DNA of 64,000 nucleotides from Rhexocercosporidium sp. MPI-PUGE-AT-0058 (GCA_020746875.1 JAGTJL010000001.1:4402001-4466000), one strand, 5' to 3'; shown: positions 12,692 through 25,893, counted from the first letter of the stretch. The notes: generated by a model from the sequence alone, not told the origin. Numbers and translations: made by a program.

Positions 12692-14763
12692 TCAGTTCGT
12701 GACCCGCTCCCTTTCTTCATCATCCGGGAAACGAATAGTTCTCTCCAAAGTAATAGCAGGCGGCGTACCAGGCCTTCCATCACGATCACCAGAACCACCA
12801 CCAGCAGCAGACGGACCAGCATTCTCGTTCCCATTCCCACCACTCTCCGCAATGACCTTCCCCCCAATCCTAAAGATCGGTCTTGTGGACGACGTAGCAG
12901 CAGCAGCTCCATCGGTACCATTATTCGGCGTCGACTGACCAGAAGGTTTTTTGCGACGTTCGCGTAGGACACCGCCTACAGATGACGATCTGGAGAAGTT
13001 GTCGATTGGAAAGGGACCTGCGTCGTCGTTGGCTTGGGAGGTGAATGCTCGGGAGAATGTGCGTGGGAGGAAGAAGCCGAGTTTGCCGAGGGGGATGGAC
13101 AGGCCGTGAACAACCTGGGATTTTAATGTCAGATTTCCGTTCTCAAATCACGGCATGGCCATTGTGATTTATCGGGGCCTGAAAGGGGAACTTACGATAC
13201 TGCAAATAGCTAGAAACCAAACCACGATCATTATCGTCTCTCCCAGCCGCTCGGCATCTTCTCTTTGGATCCCGTCCACAGTGATAGTTTCAAGGAACTC
13301 GAGACTGATATAGAGGTAGAAGATGGCGGAAACTCCGATTGGGCCGAAAAAGCCTACGAAGATAGCTTGTCTCTTCTCCTCGATCTGATGGATGAATTTG
13401 TGCATTGCAAAAACAACTGGAAGACGTCTGTGAAAAGTCAGTAAATGTCTTCGTCTAGGCGAAGTCTGATCACTAACCGTAGAAGGAGAATCAAGACCCC
13501 GAGGAAGATTAAACGGTAGATTGGGACAATGTCGTTGTTTGCGAATGAAGCCCAGGGACAGATAGCTCCGAACCAGATAAAGATGGACAAGTTGAGTAGC
13601 ATGTCGATGGTAGGCTGAAGTGAATCGTCCAATGTCTCGAGACGAAACCAATCGTCCCAAGTGAAAGTGTTTCCCGCAATGAAGCAAGCCAGGACATCGT
13701 CAGATCCGATCATACCTATTCGGGGTCAGTATAAAGCCTGGTATATTTCCAGAGAAAAAGGCGTCCAAGGAATCGACTTACCACATGTGCCCACAATGAA
13801 CAGAGCAAGTGTAATAGCAAATACCAAGAAGCTCTCTCGGTCCACGAACTTCTTTTCCTCAGCCCAGTGCAGCAGTTCTTTAGCAACCCAGCCAACAGCA
13901 GCTCCATACACCAAAGACAAAATGATTGTATACCCCCAAGTCTCCCCAAACCACATTCCCAGCGCCTTACCAGCCCCTCCCACCTTCCAAAAGTCAGTAC
14001 AATCTTCCAAACAACCCCCTCAAAATGACAAAACATACCTGTCCCTCTCCCCCATGACCCGTATACTTAATAAAGTACAACGCCACAAACAAAAACGGAT
14101 ACCCCAATCCATCGTTCGCCCCCGATTCCGCCACAATAATCTTCTGCAAATCCTTCGGGACGTTCTTATCCGCAAACTTGCCCTTGACAATGGAATTCGA
14201 CAGCACGGGATCCGTAGGCGTTACGCAAGCCGCAATAGCCAGGGCATGAACGAATGGTAGATGAGGAACCATAGCCCAGATAATGAGGCTGCTGACGAGC
14301 CACATGCAGGTCATGATGGGACCTAGGAGGAGAGCGAGAGCCTTCCATTCTTTCTGTAGGTATCGACTTGGGAGCTGGACGCCCGCGAGGACGAGTTGCA
14401 CGCCGAGGACTAGACGACTGAAGTAGAGGGTTACAGCGTTGAGGTTTGCTTGGGAGCCGGTGTATTCGAGGGGTCTGACGAAGTTCGTTGCGTGAGGGGA
14501 GAAGGTTACGCCTGCGAGGAGGGAGATTACTGCGATTTTCCTTGTCAGTTATCGCACATTCCAATTCCACTGCCAATGTCAAATCTCGATTTCAACATTG
14601 AAGAACCACCAATGTCCAATCACCAGGGAAAGGTAGAGCACATACAAGCTTCCGAGAGATAAAACTTCTCTTTGAACAAATAGCTCACCAGCCCAAAGAT
14701 CGTAATGAAGCCCCCCAATACCGAACACACGATATTGAAGTTCGTGATCGCAAGCGTAGGCAT
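12692..14763 (-). CDS. Plasma-membrane Na+/H+ antiporter (Nha1/Sod2-like, CPA1)
   Basis: Six exons (14763-14646, 14529-14039, 13983-13782, 13715-13478, 13427-13196, 13114-12692) join in consistent phase to 567 residues. The first 430 or so residues are a multispanning membrane domain with family motifs: YLSEAL near residue 37, ACVTPTDPVLSNS, the ESGANDGLG ion-binding region, and the TCGMIGSDDVLACFIAGN segment. The protein exchanges cytosolic Na+ or K+ for H+ and would rely on the proton gradient made by Pma1, which is encoded at 35.8-38.8 kb. The last 140 residues form a disordered Ser/Gly/Asn-rich cytoplasmic tail, much shorter than that of budding-yeast Nha1. The first intron acceptor was chosen because the nearer AG at the end of ACAAG gives a TGA stop, while GCAG at 14530 restores SEALISLLAGV. 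Confidence 0.92.
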
Positions 14764-15719
14764 CTTTCCTCCAATCCTCTTTCTTCAATTCCTTCCAAGC
14801 TTCGCTCACGCAACCAAGCTTTGCCAATGTTCGCCGCGTCCGGTCTTGTCTTGTCTCGTAAAGTATTACCTAACTCCCGAATCGTCCTCACTGCTCTTGA
14901 GATCAAGCAGCGGTTCTGCGTACGGCAGGTCCAAGGTTCCCACTCGTGTTATTGAATCATTGGAGATGGTGATCGTGAGTATGGGCTGGAAGGGAACCGC
15001 CACTTTGTTCTCGTTTGTGTTCTTCTGGGAAGGACTAGTATATAGACCTAGATAGATTTCGTGCTGCTACTGGATGACAGAGAGGGGTCGTGTCGTACGA
15101 TGAAGAGATACGATGCAAAGCAGGAGAAGAAAATCTGAGACATGTTATCAAGGTTATCATGATCACTGTCCGCCCCACTTGTCAATAGAGGGGCATTTTG
15201 CATGTGCCTGTAGCTTCAAACACCAAGCACTTTAACATGTCGATGGACTAATGCTGGACATCGAGGTTGAGCTGACATGAAAATCTGTGAATTGTCTGTC
15301 AACACTTCTGTGATTCTAGCTTCTCTCAATGTGCCCAAAGCCGAGGGACATGCCAAGACATCCAACGTTGAGAGAGAGAAGATAGAATCCATTTATTCAT
15401 AGCAAGAAACAACACATCTCTAAATCTATCTACCTTACTGGCTGATAGGTAAAGCAAAAGTGTAAAACTCGTCCTTCTGACGCTGGGTATTAAAAGCCTT
15501 CCAAAACATACGAATCCCATACCGCAATATTCCCTAGTATTCATACAGCTCTTCCTCAATTCATTGCAATCCAGGCCATGTCAGTTCCGTGATCCCATGC
15601 CATACCCAGAGCCAGTCAACCAAAGTAGAGAAAAGACGTTCCCTTCCCTTCCCGTCCCAAGCCTTGTCCTAGTTTCTCACGTTCTTGGTATCCATTGTCT
15701 CCTTCCTGATCATACCGAC
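14764..15719. other. Intergenic region between antiporter and RNase H1
   Basis: This 956 bp holds the promoter of the antiporter and the 3' flank of the RNase H1 gene, both on the minus strand. I see nothing else in it. Confidence 0.5.
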
Positions 15720-16843
15720 CTAACGACTGGACTGCGCACCCGCAACAGCCAATCTATCAGCCGCCGTATTCCCCGGATCTTCATTATGGCCCTTAATCCA
15801 AGTGAACTTCGTCTCCGCACCCACCGCGTCTCTCTCCTCAATCAACGCCCTAACTCCCTTAATCAGGTCCTGATTCTCGACAATCTTGCCGCCAGACGTC
15901 ATCCAGTTCTTCTTCACCCAGGCTTTGTACCAGACGGACACGCAGTTTATGGAGTAGTTGCTATCGGTGATGATCTCAACGTTTGTCTTCTTCGGGGCGA
16001 TTTCGAGAGCGCGGAGGACGCCGGTGAGTTCGGCGCGGTTGTTTGTTTGCAGCTCGCCTTCGAGAGATTCGGAGACGTTGCTTGGAGATATTAGTAAACG
16101 TACAGAGAAATCAGGATATAGGTATATGAGTGCTGTGAAAGAGAAACATACCGTTTGTCACCAACTCCAAAGAAAACTCCCACCCCAGCCACAGCACCCA
16201 TTCTTCCATTTCCCAACGCACTCCCATCCGTATAAATCCTCAACCACTTCCCCTTCGTCTCCGAGCTCGCACCCGTCCTCGATCTCTTCGCACTCGGTTC
16301 ATCCTCCTCCCCCTCCGGGACCTTCTTCCCCCTCTTCTCCTTCGCACCATTCACAGCCTCCCCCTTCTTTGCCCCCTTCGCACCACTCCTCACAAACTCC
16401 TCAGCCTCCTTCCTCGTCTCGAATTTCTTGTACTTCGGATCCTTCGCGCCATGGATCTGCATCTGCGCATCCGGCCACTCGGTATACACACCCGGTATGT
16501 GTCCCACGGCCACGGCGTAGAACTTCTCCTCTCCAGGCTTCGACTTGCTCTTCCCCGCTACGAAATCGTCCGCTTCCTTCTTCGTCAGGAAGGATTTGTC
16601 TGTAATCATGATTGCAAATCAGCATATTGTACTCCGTACTTGTACACCGCCCAACACAAAGGAAGGAATACGAGTAAAAGAGGAAACAAGTAACATACAA
16701 ACAGCGCCCCCAAACCCTGTGGTATGATCCTGGCACTCCTTCCACGTCATATACACGCCGGGCACCCTACCCGCGCGCACAGCATAGAACTTCTGGACAT
16801 CCTCGCCGAGCTTGCGCTTCTTCGACCCAGCAGAGGAAGACAT
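15720..16843 (-). CDS. Ribonuclease H1 with two N-terminal hybrid-binding domains
   Basis: Three exons (16843-16699, 16599-16152, 16080-15720) give 317 residues. Two Caulimovirus-VI/RHBD-type hybrid-binding domains come first (KFYAVRAGRVPGVYMTW near 18 and KFYAVAVGHIPGVYTEW near 80), then a Lys/Glu-rich linker with a nuclear-localisation-like basic patch (PSAKRSR), then the catalytic domain. The catalytic carboxylates are visible at D173 (IYTDGS), E215 (NRAEL), D237 (IITDSNY) and D306 (NTAADRLA), with H296 in IKGHNED. The enzyme degrades the RNA of RNA:DNA hybrids in nucleus and possibly mitochondria; I see no clear mitochondrial presequence. Length and layout agree with filamentous-fungal RNase H1, where two hybrid-binding domains are common. 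Confidence 0.95.
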
Positions 16844-18086
16844 GATTATTAGACGGTACTCGTGTAGCTTGTGCCACTTGCGGTGTTCGTACAGAGGCGT
16901 CCCGAGGATGAGGGAGGTGGTGCAGAAGCTGCGTGAGCGAGGCTGTGGGGGGCGGAATGTGAGAGGGAGAGCGGCTTTATGTGTACGAGGGGGTCGAGTT
17001 GAAAGAGTCTTTGAGCAAGGCAGGTACGAGTTAGTTGGGACGGCTTAGGTATGTAGGAACAAGGAAATTGAACATTGACAAAAGATAGGACGAGACGAGA
17101 GCTGGAAATGGAAGCTGGATCTGCAAGCAAACAAATAAAGACGTCGCGTATTGTATGGTCTTGTGTTGTATGCTGCAGGTGGGCGGGGCTGAAACTTACG
17201 AGGCTGAATGGAAATAAGAGACATTGATGTTGGTGCTGTCGCAAGAGTCAGGATGGACGGGTGAAGGAAACCCAGGATCGGAAGATCATGTCCATTAACG
17301 GATTGTTTGTCGTGGGGCAGCTCCAGTGTTTGGAATGAGGGGTTTGATGTCGGCTTGGGATGTCGTTGTCTGGGTTGGAAGCGGAAGGCTGGTGGTGGTG
17401 GCTGATCTGCTCATGCAAGGGTCTGCTCAAGTTCAATTCTCCAGAGGCTCAACATCACTACCACAATGCTTCAGTAAAGTGTCTTAAGTATTCTGAATAA
17501 TGGTGGCATGGCTCAATCTACATGCAGCAGAATTCCGACGCTTCACTAGAGCATTACAACCTTCATCGATCCGATTAAGATTCGTATCATGACCGCCAGG
17601 GAAAGGAAACCAGAGTAAATGATTATTCATGCCATTTTATTGTCATTGGAGATTGAGGCCTCCTACAGCCAGTATTATTAAGTACAGCCTCCCATGTCAT
17701 ATACAACAAACCATTTCTTGGTGTGTCAGATAGCTCGCCACGCCCTCCTTTGGGTATAAGCGCAGGCAAACAATCAAAGCAAATCGACCCATCTAGCAAC
17801 TCCAAAGCTATGCCATTTCCCATTCGTTCGTTCACCCTTGAAAAACCGACCCTGAATCCCCCGACCCATATCTCACAAGTAATCTTACATATCGTATCTC
17901 GTGCAACTACCAACCCTAACTCCTTGTATGTTACCGTGAATAGTAACGCTATGCAAACCAAATGTTATCCGGGACTTTGTTGTCCTCGTTGCTGTAACAG
18001 ACCGTGAAACCCGATCCTCAGAACCGATAACAATTATATCCCCAAAAACCTAAAAAGAAATAAAAGAAGCGAATGGAAGAAGGTTG
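16844..18086. other. Intergenic region between RNase H1 and PFK-2/FBPase-2
   Basis: This 1.24 kb contains the RNase H1 promoter and the 3' flank of the next minus-strand gene. Short open frames on both strands resemble nothing I know. Confidence 0.5.
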
Positions 18087-20274
18087 TTAGTTGGTGTGGC
18101 CAACAGCTTTCTGTGGCTTATAGCCAGGAAGTTCGTCAAAGGTGTACTCGTCTTGGTTGTACTTGTAGGCGTGGAACTCGATGCCATATGGCTTTGGCTC
18201 GATGGCGAACAACATTCCAATTGGTACATCAAGGTCGGCAATATCATCGCGTGTGAGATCCATGAAGTATGCCATCAGGACTCGGCAGACTGAGCGATGT
18301 CCAATGATGAGAACATGATCCTTGATACGCTCAATCTCACGGACCATGTCCCGAAGCCTGCTGATGACCTGGAGGTAGCCCTCTCCACCAACACCAGGAT
18401 AGATGTAGCTAAGCTTGTCGGCTCTCCGCTTCGCGTACTGCTCAGGGAACTTCTTCTCAATGTCCTCATAAGTCATGCCCTCAAAGGCACCGGCATCGAG
18501 TTCCTTGAGCATCTCCCAGTTCTTGACGTCGTAGTTGTCATCATCTTGGAAGCACTCTGCGGTCTGAATACTGCGCTGAAGCATGGAAGTCCATACGCAG
18601 AAGTTCTTTTCTTCGAGCTCTCCAAGGATGTCGGGATAAGGTGGTGTCTGATCACCGGCCTGCATTGGAAGAGCTGCTTCAGTAAGAGCTCTCTGCTTCT
18701 GGTCGATCTCCCACTCCGCTCGCTTGTTAGAGACGAAGTTATAAAGAACAGTGGCATAGTTATGTCCAGCTTCAGTGAGATCCGAGTCACCGCCAATCTT
18801 TCCAGCCAGATTGTCTTGGGACTGGCCATGACGAGTGATCCAGATCTGTCTTGGTGAAAGGTTGAAGGTGGAAAGATAAGATGCAATTCCACCTGTGAGA
18901 AAGCCTTGGAGGCGATAATGAATGACCTTGCGGCCAACATCGATCATCTTGATATATTGCATATTATTGTCCTCTTCGTATTTTCCGAGAGGAACATATG
19001 CACTTTCGTAAGCAGCGACACGCTTTCTAAAGTCAGCGAGCGAGCTTTCAGGATCCTTGTCCTTGTAGTCGGGTCCTTTGAGCTTGAGATGCATATTGGC
19101 TTCCAATAACTTCAACATGTTAGTAACATAGTCTAAAAAATAACAAGGCCGGAGAAAACATACCTTCTCGTCCTCGCAGACACTCTCGATGAAAAGAATG
19201 CCCAGCTTTGGCTCTCTCTCCTTGATGGCCTTGAAGAGAATCTGCCTACGTTCGATTGTGCTATTAGTCGCATCAAGAATGCCAACCGATCCGCCCTGGT
19301 TGAGAAGGAAGTCTAGAAGCTCATCCAAGGTTGACAAAGCTACCTGCTCTCGGATTTGCGAGGCTTTCTCGTTCTTCGGGTCAAAGAATTGGGCAGACTG
19401 CTCCATTGTGTCGGCGCTTGGCAGCTTGGCCAATTCATTTGGATCATCTTCCATTGGGTAGACACCGTTCAAGAGAATATGGGCAGCTTGTGTTGGCGCA
19501 TCAATCATACCAGCAAGAGATCCTGTTCGCAGGGTTCTCGTGGCCTTGGGCGATCGTGGGGGTGATTGAGGGGGTGATTGAGGGCCGGTACCGGCAGCAG
19601 TTCGTCTTCGAGATCCAACATTGAAAATTCTGCACTCGTGTTGCTGCCATGATAGGTATCTCTGGATCTTCTTTGTGATATACGACTTGCCTCTAGCAGG
19701 TAATCCTACCATTACCACAACCAGCTTTGCGCCGACGTCCCGTTGTGCAATCTTTCCATCTGGGGATACTCGAGAACGGGTCATGCCAGGAATGTTCAAG
19801 GTCGTGGCTGGTGGTCTGATTCTTGGGGTCGCGGTGCCTGAGTTTTGTCGGACTGGACGTCTATTGGGTGTTAGCAGAGTTCTTTTTCAATTGCATTCCC
19901 ACTAGAAATATTTTGAATGACTCTTTCAAAAGTGGGCTGGATAACAGAAGCAAGCACAGCGCCTCCTCAATACGGCCCACGACAAAGCCTACAATCAGAG
20001 CGCGATCTTGTTGAGCGAATTTGCCAGCACAGAATAGAATGGCAACTTACAGTCTGGGGCTTCCGGGAGCCGTGGAGGGGTTGCTGGCATCTGGAGTATT
20101 GACAGAGGGGGAGGATCCATTCTGCGAAACTGGGCTGTGCATGTTGAGGTTCTGTAGAGCACGACCTAGGGCGGTGGTGGATGGTGGAGGAGCAAGGAGG
20201 CCTTCTGAATAATGGGCAGACCGTGGGAGAGTGACGTTGTTAGTTATATTCTCGAGAGGGGGAGTCGCCGCCAT
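18087..20274 (-). CDS. Bifunctional 6-phosphofructo-2-kinase / fructose-2,6-bisphosphatase
   Basis: Three exons (20274-20051, 19860-19164, 19109-18087) give 647 residues. The kinase half has Walker A GLPARGKS at 127-134, a NVGSRRR segment and DATNST; the phosphatase half is a histidine-phosphatase fold with RHGQSQDN (catalytic H401), WTSMLQRSIQTA, LDAGAFEGMTYEDI and the second histidine H578 in IIGHRSV. Both active sites look intact, so the protein should both make and remove fructose-2,6-bisphosphate, the regulator of glycolysis and gluconeogenesis. The N-terminus and a Pro/Ser insertion (SPPQSPPRSPK) after the Walker region are likely phosphoregulatory. The start at 20274 was chosen for similarity onset; an in-frame ATG at 20295 would add seven residues. 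The second intron (19110-19163) is 54 nt with no in-frame stop. Confidence 0.95.
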
Positions 20275-21235
20275 GCTTGTGACGCGATTACACATGGCAA
20301 GCCTTGCAACTTCCGAGTGTTGGGCCGTTTTAGCTGTGCATGAGCAGGTTAGCAGTGGGTCTTTTGATGGTTTCTGCTTGCAAGACGCAAAATACTTTTG
20401 GGCCTTTTGTGGGTAACTCACTGGGAGAAATGTGGACAGCATCTACTTCACGCTCGTCGTTCTGGAGCACGGCTGAAGGCATAACTCCTGACGAGATCGA
20501 CAGGGTCTCGGGGTGATTGGTTGTGACTCTTCGACAGTTCGGTCGGTCTCTGACGTGAGTCGGTCACCGACCGACGCGCTGGTAGTGTGCAAACGGCGGC
20601 TTTTGTCCGGGGGCGCAAAGAGGATGATGGATGGACAGCGCCGAAGAGAAGGAATCAGGAGGTAGACGAAGAGTTTGGAGAAGAGGATATCGCAGTCCCA
20701 AGAGGGCGATGAGGGATTGATAAAGGTCGTCCCCAGTTGGAATGGTAGATCCAGACTGAATCACAATGTCCGTTTGATAGCTAGAGCCCCAAGGTGGAAA
20801 TATTCTGGAAGCGAGAGCAAGCTGGTAATAGCTCGCCTAATCGAGGCTAGCAGAGCCAAGCGGCTAGAGATGGACTCGAACTCGAACGCGAACTCTTCAG
20901 GACAGGGCACGGGAGGGCAGGCAAAGGCAAGGGAGGGGAGGGGAGGCAAGCACACAAGCTGTAACAAGAGCGAGGTCAGAGACTTTGTTCCATCGTCGTA
21001 GCCCAACAATAGTCTAGAAGGGTAAGGTAAGATAGACCAACACAGTTGCGGTGATGTTACCGCTTGGCTCAATCACCGGCTGCACCAGAAAAGTCCCCGA
21101 CGCGGTGCGTCAGTACACTTCAGTACTTCAGATGATGTTTGGTGAGTGACAAGATCGACGTCTGCGGGAGCTGAAGAGTAAAGTTGGAAGTCGTGGGTGG
21201 GTTGAGACTACAGAGCAGAGGGAGGAAGGGAGGGA

Positions 21236-21292
21236 GCGAGCGAGTGAGTGATTGAGTGAGTAAATGAGTAAGTGAGTAGGTGAGTAAGTGAG
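21236..21292. repeat. Degenerate GAGT/GTAA tetranucleotide repeat
   Basis: Imperfect tandem units of GAGT, GAGC and GTAA run for about 57 bp. It is a decayed microsatellite read directly from the sequence. Confidence 0.7.
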
Positions 21293-23018
21293 ACTGTGAG
21301 AGATCCTTTCCAGATAAGGCAAGCTAGCAGTCTTCTATAATTCCTGTCTTCTTCCACCAGTCATCCTGAGCCTCGCCGTCGTCCGCGATCCGGTTCTGCT
21401 GAATCCGGGACGCCACAGGATTGAGTGCAGCCCGAAGTGGAAACAATTACTGCCATTGGACAGTGACACGACAGCGTGGGTGAAAGGCCGTCGCTCACAG
21501 GCTGCTGCACTGTCAAGCAACAAAACACCGTCAGGCAGTCCTCTGTTCCTCTCAGATAAGCATGCCTCGTTCTCCATGCTCGGCCTTTGGCCTCGGCGCC
21601 CGCCCATGCCCAGCCATTCACAAAACAGTTGCAGAAACCAAAGTGTTGAGAGATAAGGAAGTATGAAGGTCATTCGAGTACGTGTCTCCCTTGGCAACAG
21701 TCTCAATTGGCCAGATGCAAGCAGCCTTGCATGATCTTTGTGGGCCCTAGACCTGAGCAAATGGCAAGGCTGTTGATGCTGGGAACAAGTAGAACACGTC
21801 GTCACTTGACTTGGCCAAAGAGAATAAAAGTACTGTTTCTCCTTTTCTTTTGTAGCAAAAAGTAAAAGGATTTATTTCAACACTACGGATTGCCCGGCTT
21901 TCTTCTCTATTGAAAAGCAATATACATTGCAGAGTTCCAAAGAAGGTTGGGGGATTCTTGTGCCCCACCAACTGCCCCCCCCACCAGGGGTTCAATGCAC
22001 CAGATATTGAAACAAAACCCGTATTGGGTGCTGCACGCCAGAAATAATGTTTGCTCCAGGGATCAGACGAAATTGAAATAGAAGAGACGCATCTTGGCAA
22101 GTATCCCAGCTAAAGTATGTTGCAGTGCCGGCATAAGGACGTGCGAGCAAGCCAAGATGATCTGCTCGAGTCCCGTACACATGTAGCATGTGAGATGTCA
22201 GGTAGTCCCTCCGCAGCTGTGTGTTTGAACTTGTGTCGCCTCTGATTGATCACACTTGTGTTTGGCTTGGGTCTTTCTCATAGATTTTGTCATTCCATGC
22301 CAAGGGGCAACAGCTTCCTGCTATCGAGACAGAGTCGCAAAGAATTGTGTTGCAAGTTGCGGGTGATAACTGATGGCTGCCAAGCAATGGGCAAGGCACT
22401 GTTTTTGAGTTGCAATATTAGGAGGATCTTCAGGGATCGTCCCGGTGAATGCCGTTAGCTCTCGTCGCAGATTGTGATACTCCTTTGCTACTCACTCCGA
22501 ATCTTGCAGCCAAAGATACTGGAAATATCTGGTGTTATTTGTCTGTAAATCCTCAATAGATTCGGCAAGTATCGTGGGTGCAGTAAGGTCAGAACTCCTT
22601 CTAGCTACAGCAGTACGAAGGTACCAACAGCGATGACCATAGGTAAAGGCATGATGGTGTCAGACGTTTTCAAAGCCTCTACGAAGCTCCCAGTGTCAGT
22701 ATCGCATCTATCAGCACTGATTCCGTGACATGGGCCTGTTAATTAAGCTATATCTGTTGTCTATGCTTCATTCCTTGGGCAGTTCGAATTTCCTTTCGAA
22801 GAATCTGGCACGGCAGGAGCTGGCAAATGGCAACGTCACCGATGCAGTAGAGACCGAGTGCTCAAACGTGCTGTAAATAGCGGCTGTCGCAGTCCAAGGA
22901 AGGGTTCACTGTTCCGAATGCTTGACACTGAGTTGGACGCGCTGTCTGTCCACTGCTGGTTCTTTACTCGTATGCACCACCGCCAGGTGTTGTGAAGTGC
23001 CAGTAGGGGCTGGTATCC

Positions 23019-23066
23019 AGGTATCTGCTTGTCGAGGCCACCTGTTGGGAGCTATCAGCAGATACC
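23019..23066. repeat. 11-bp perfect inverted repeat
   Basis: AGGTATCTGCT at 23019-23029 is the exact reverse complement of AGCAGATACCT at 23056-23066, with a 26-nt spacer. It could form a hairpin or be a palindromic binding site; no flanking duplication or second copy was seen. Confidence 0.6.
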
Positions 23067-25893
23067 TACCTAGGTCAGCATCCAGGTTTACATTCGGTGG
23101 TGCAAGACATTTGGGCTTGACAATAGAAGCCAGTTTGCTGCTCACCTGTTAGATAACTGGAGGCCAGGGCATGCCAGGCCAGCCTACAGGTGGGAAGCCC
23201 GGTCATACCTCGTGGCAAAATGGACAAGAGAATGACAGTCTTCCGACGGAGGACACGACCGAAATGCTGTCTCTTTCGTCGCGTGATGAGGAAGAGAGAA
23301 GGAAGAAACAGGACGCTAGAAGAAGACCTATCATGTGAGCTTGCAGTTCGAGGATCCTGCCGTCAAATTGAGTGGCAGGAAACAGTATACCGCAGTTTCC
23401 TGTCCTACAATCCAGTTTCAGTACCACGGTTAGAGTTCATGCTTGAAGACGTAGATACGTTCTTCAAGCACCCTTTCAGGAAATCTAGCTTAGAGGTTAC
23501 TTCAGAGGTTCCAGTTCAAGAGCCCATAAGTTTAGGTGATTCCCACAAGGTGAAGAGCTATAGTATCCTAGGGTAAGACTCAACTCACTGCTGGTGTTCT
23601 CTGTCAAGCAAGTGCTAGGACGGGTGCTGTCTCTAAAGCCATGCTGGAGCTGCAGTTCGAAAAGCTCTTTGCCCAGTTGAAGAACGAGAAGAGGATCCAA
23701 CTTGGTTCCTGGAGATCGCGCTTGATGACTGATATCTTCTCTGGGGCCTGACTGGGAAGGTGAGAGGGAGATGGAGGTGGATGTGCTACACTGTACGAAT
23801 GTGTGTTGATGAAGGAAGTCAGGAAGCCAGACCGCTGGGCGCTAGACTTCTGGCTAAGTCTGATGCGAGATCGCAGTCTGTCAACAGGCACACTTTATAT
23901 CCCTTGAAGCGCAGGTCCTCTTGCCTAGACCAAAGGAGTGACTCGGTTGTTTATCATTAGTTAAGATAGCAATGGAACTCTTTGAAGCCCTGGTTTCAAA
24001 TAGCCAGTAGCCACGAGGGCGTTGTCTTTGGTATATGTGCAAGAAGAGTCCCTTATTCGCTATATCTTTACCACGAGGCCTAATCTCTTCTGTTCAGCAG
24101 TTAATGCTTTTCAAGGGGGACAGAAAGGCACATACATCTTAGGAGGGCTGAAGACTTTGAGAAGTGTTCCTTCACCAGAAGTCACATAAGCGAATGAAGA
24201 TCTCACAAAATCTAACGTTAACTTTTCTTTCGCGGGTCTTTCAAAAGCTATCCTCTCCAGCTGCATTATGACGATGATTCTGACGTCTTGGGGTGGGCAG
24301 AATCTTCAAGCGTATCACGCAATCGACTCTACGCATGTTCGAAGCGAGATCAAGGCCTCATTTCTGGGGACCTCTATTTTCGATTGAATATTTCCTATGA
24401 CACCGAGTAAGGTTTCCCATTGACATTCCCTAAATCGTGGCCAGAGACGACAAAGAATGACAGCGTCAGAAGCAGCGACAACAGCAACCTCCTTTTTTGC
24501 GTTAGACTGCCGACGAATCGAAAGTACCTAGGAACATAAAACAAGCGAAATTGCATTGCGCAGGATCACACATTAAATATCTCCATTCTTCCTGCTTATC
24601 TCGCAAGTACGTAGAACACTTCTAGCACAGAACGAGGATCTTAGTTGTGTCTACCTTACCGTCTATTTTAGACCACCGTCCTATGATATATGTCGAAGGA
24701 GTGGTTCGGATACGAGTCTTCACTTAGTTGAGTACCGTGAAGGGTGAAGCTTTGCGGCGTCGAATCAATCTGGTATACACTACAGACGGGACCCTAAACA
24801 AGCAAAAAGGGAAGACTGTTGTATATTTTGAGAAATTCCATTTACAAAAGACCAAAGTGGGAACGGACTAGACTTCCTAGATCATTCAAGTAGCCTGAAA
24901 GTTCCAATAAGACATGGTTCGACTAAAACCATAGGAAATCGTTCCCAAAAATAGAATAGTATCAATACTACTAAAGCAATATACTGACAAGTAGGAACTT
25001 GAGAATGATGCAGGACTGTTTCTACACAGAGACAGTATACTGATCAAAATAATTAACGATGTTGGTCCGTGCTCGTCCTCTCGAGTAAACAAAAGACACC
25101 TGATCTTGATTTAGCAACGGTCAAAGTAAACGACAACAGCAACAACAATGAAAAGTTTTTGCTAAAAGGCTTCGCTGCGTCGTCCCCACCAAAATTTAAC
25201 AAGCAACCACAATTTCTCGTCAAAACTATTTAGGTCATGCTATACCCCAAGAGGAAGATGTGTTTCTGATTCGATTGAAAGTCTAGGCTAGGGTTATCTG
25301 TAAATTTTGAGTTTGTTGGACACATGGCGTTGAGAAGGGATTACCTGAAGCTGGTAGTCTCGCTTTATACATGATTGGGCTGGGTAGCAATCAAAAGCTG
25401 ACTGGGGGAGATCGAAGGATGGAGATCATTATTGCATGGTCATAGCCGCGTATTAGAGACAAGAGGCCGTCTATGTAAGTCTAAAGGAACGAGCGGTTGA
25501 GAATTTGACGTTGTCTCTGAACATTGGGCCTTGATAGATGCAAGCAAGCTTTCTTTGTAGGATAGTTCTTTGCACCTACAAAAATTATTTCTCAACTCGA
25601 AAGTCAGTATATACTGTATTTCCATACCGCGCATGTTGACATTGTTCAAGTGCACATGACGCAAGGAAATTAATCACTAAACCAAATTCTGAATTCCCGA
25701 ATATCAGAGGAGTGAAATTCCAATTCCAAAGGCCAATGCCTAACGCTTGAAGTTGGATGTACCGACTCTTGTGTCTCGTGAAGAGTCCTCTCAATTCTCT
25801 CGCTTCCGAGAAAAATAAATCCATCCTCCCTCAACCAACCTGAGCCTGATATACTTGCCTTTCCCCAACTCCCTTTCGAACCCTTTCGAACCC

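Larger units (their letters stand above)
20275..25893. other. 5.6 kb region with no supported gene
   Basis: This is the largest gap in the window, between the divergent start of PFK-2/FBPase-2 and the 3' end of the RTA1-like gene. It contains a degenerate GAGT-type repeat at about 21236-21292 and an 11-bp inverted repeat at 23019-23066. Open frames up to about 156 codons occur on both strands (for example 21335-21805 and 23190-23576) but match no family and lack coherent exon structure. Base composition is not strongly AT-rich, so there is no plain sign of RIP. Confidence 0.5.

Noticed and set aside
21335..21805. Minus-strand frame of 156 codons
   Set aside because: No family resemblance and rich in unusual residues; no ATG context or exon structure.
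23190..23753. Overlapping coding-like fragments on the plus strand
   Set aside because: Frames are short and interrupted, joins are not supported by clear splice sites and no family was recognised.
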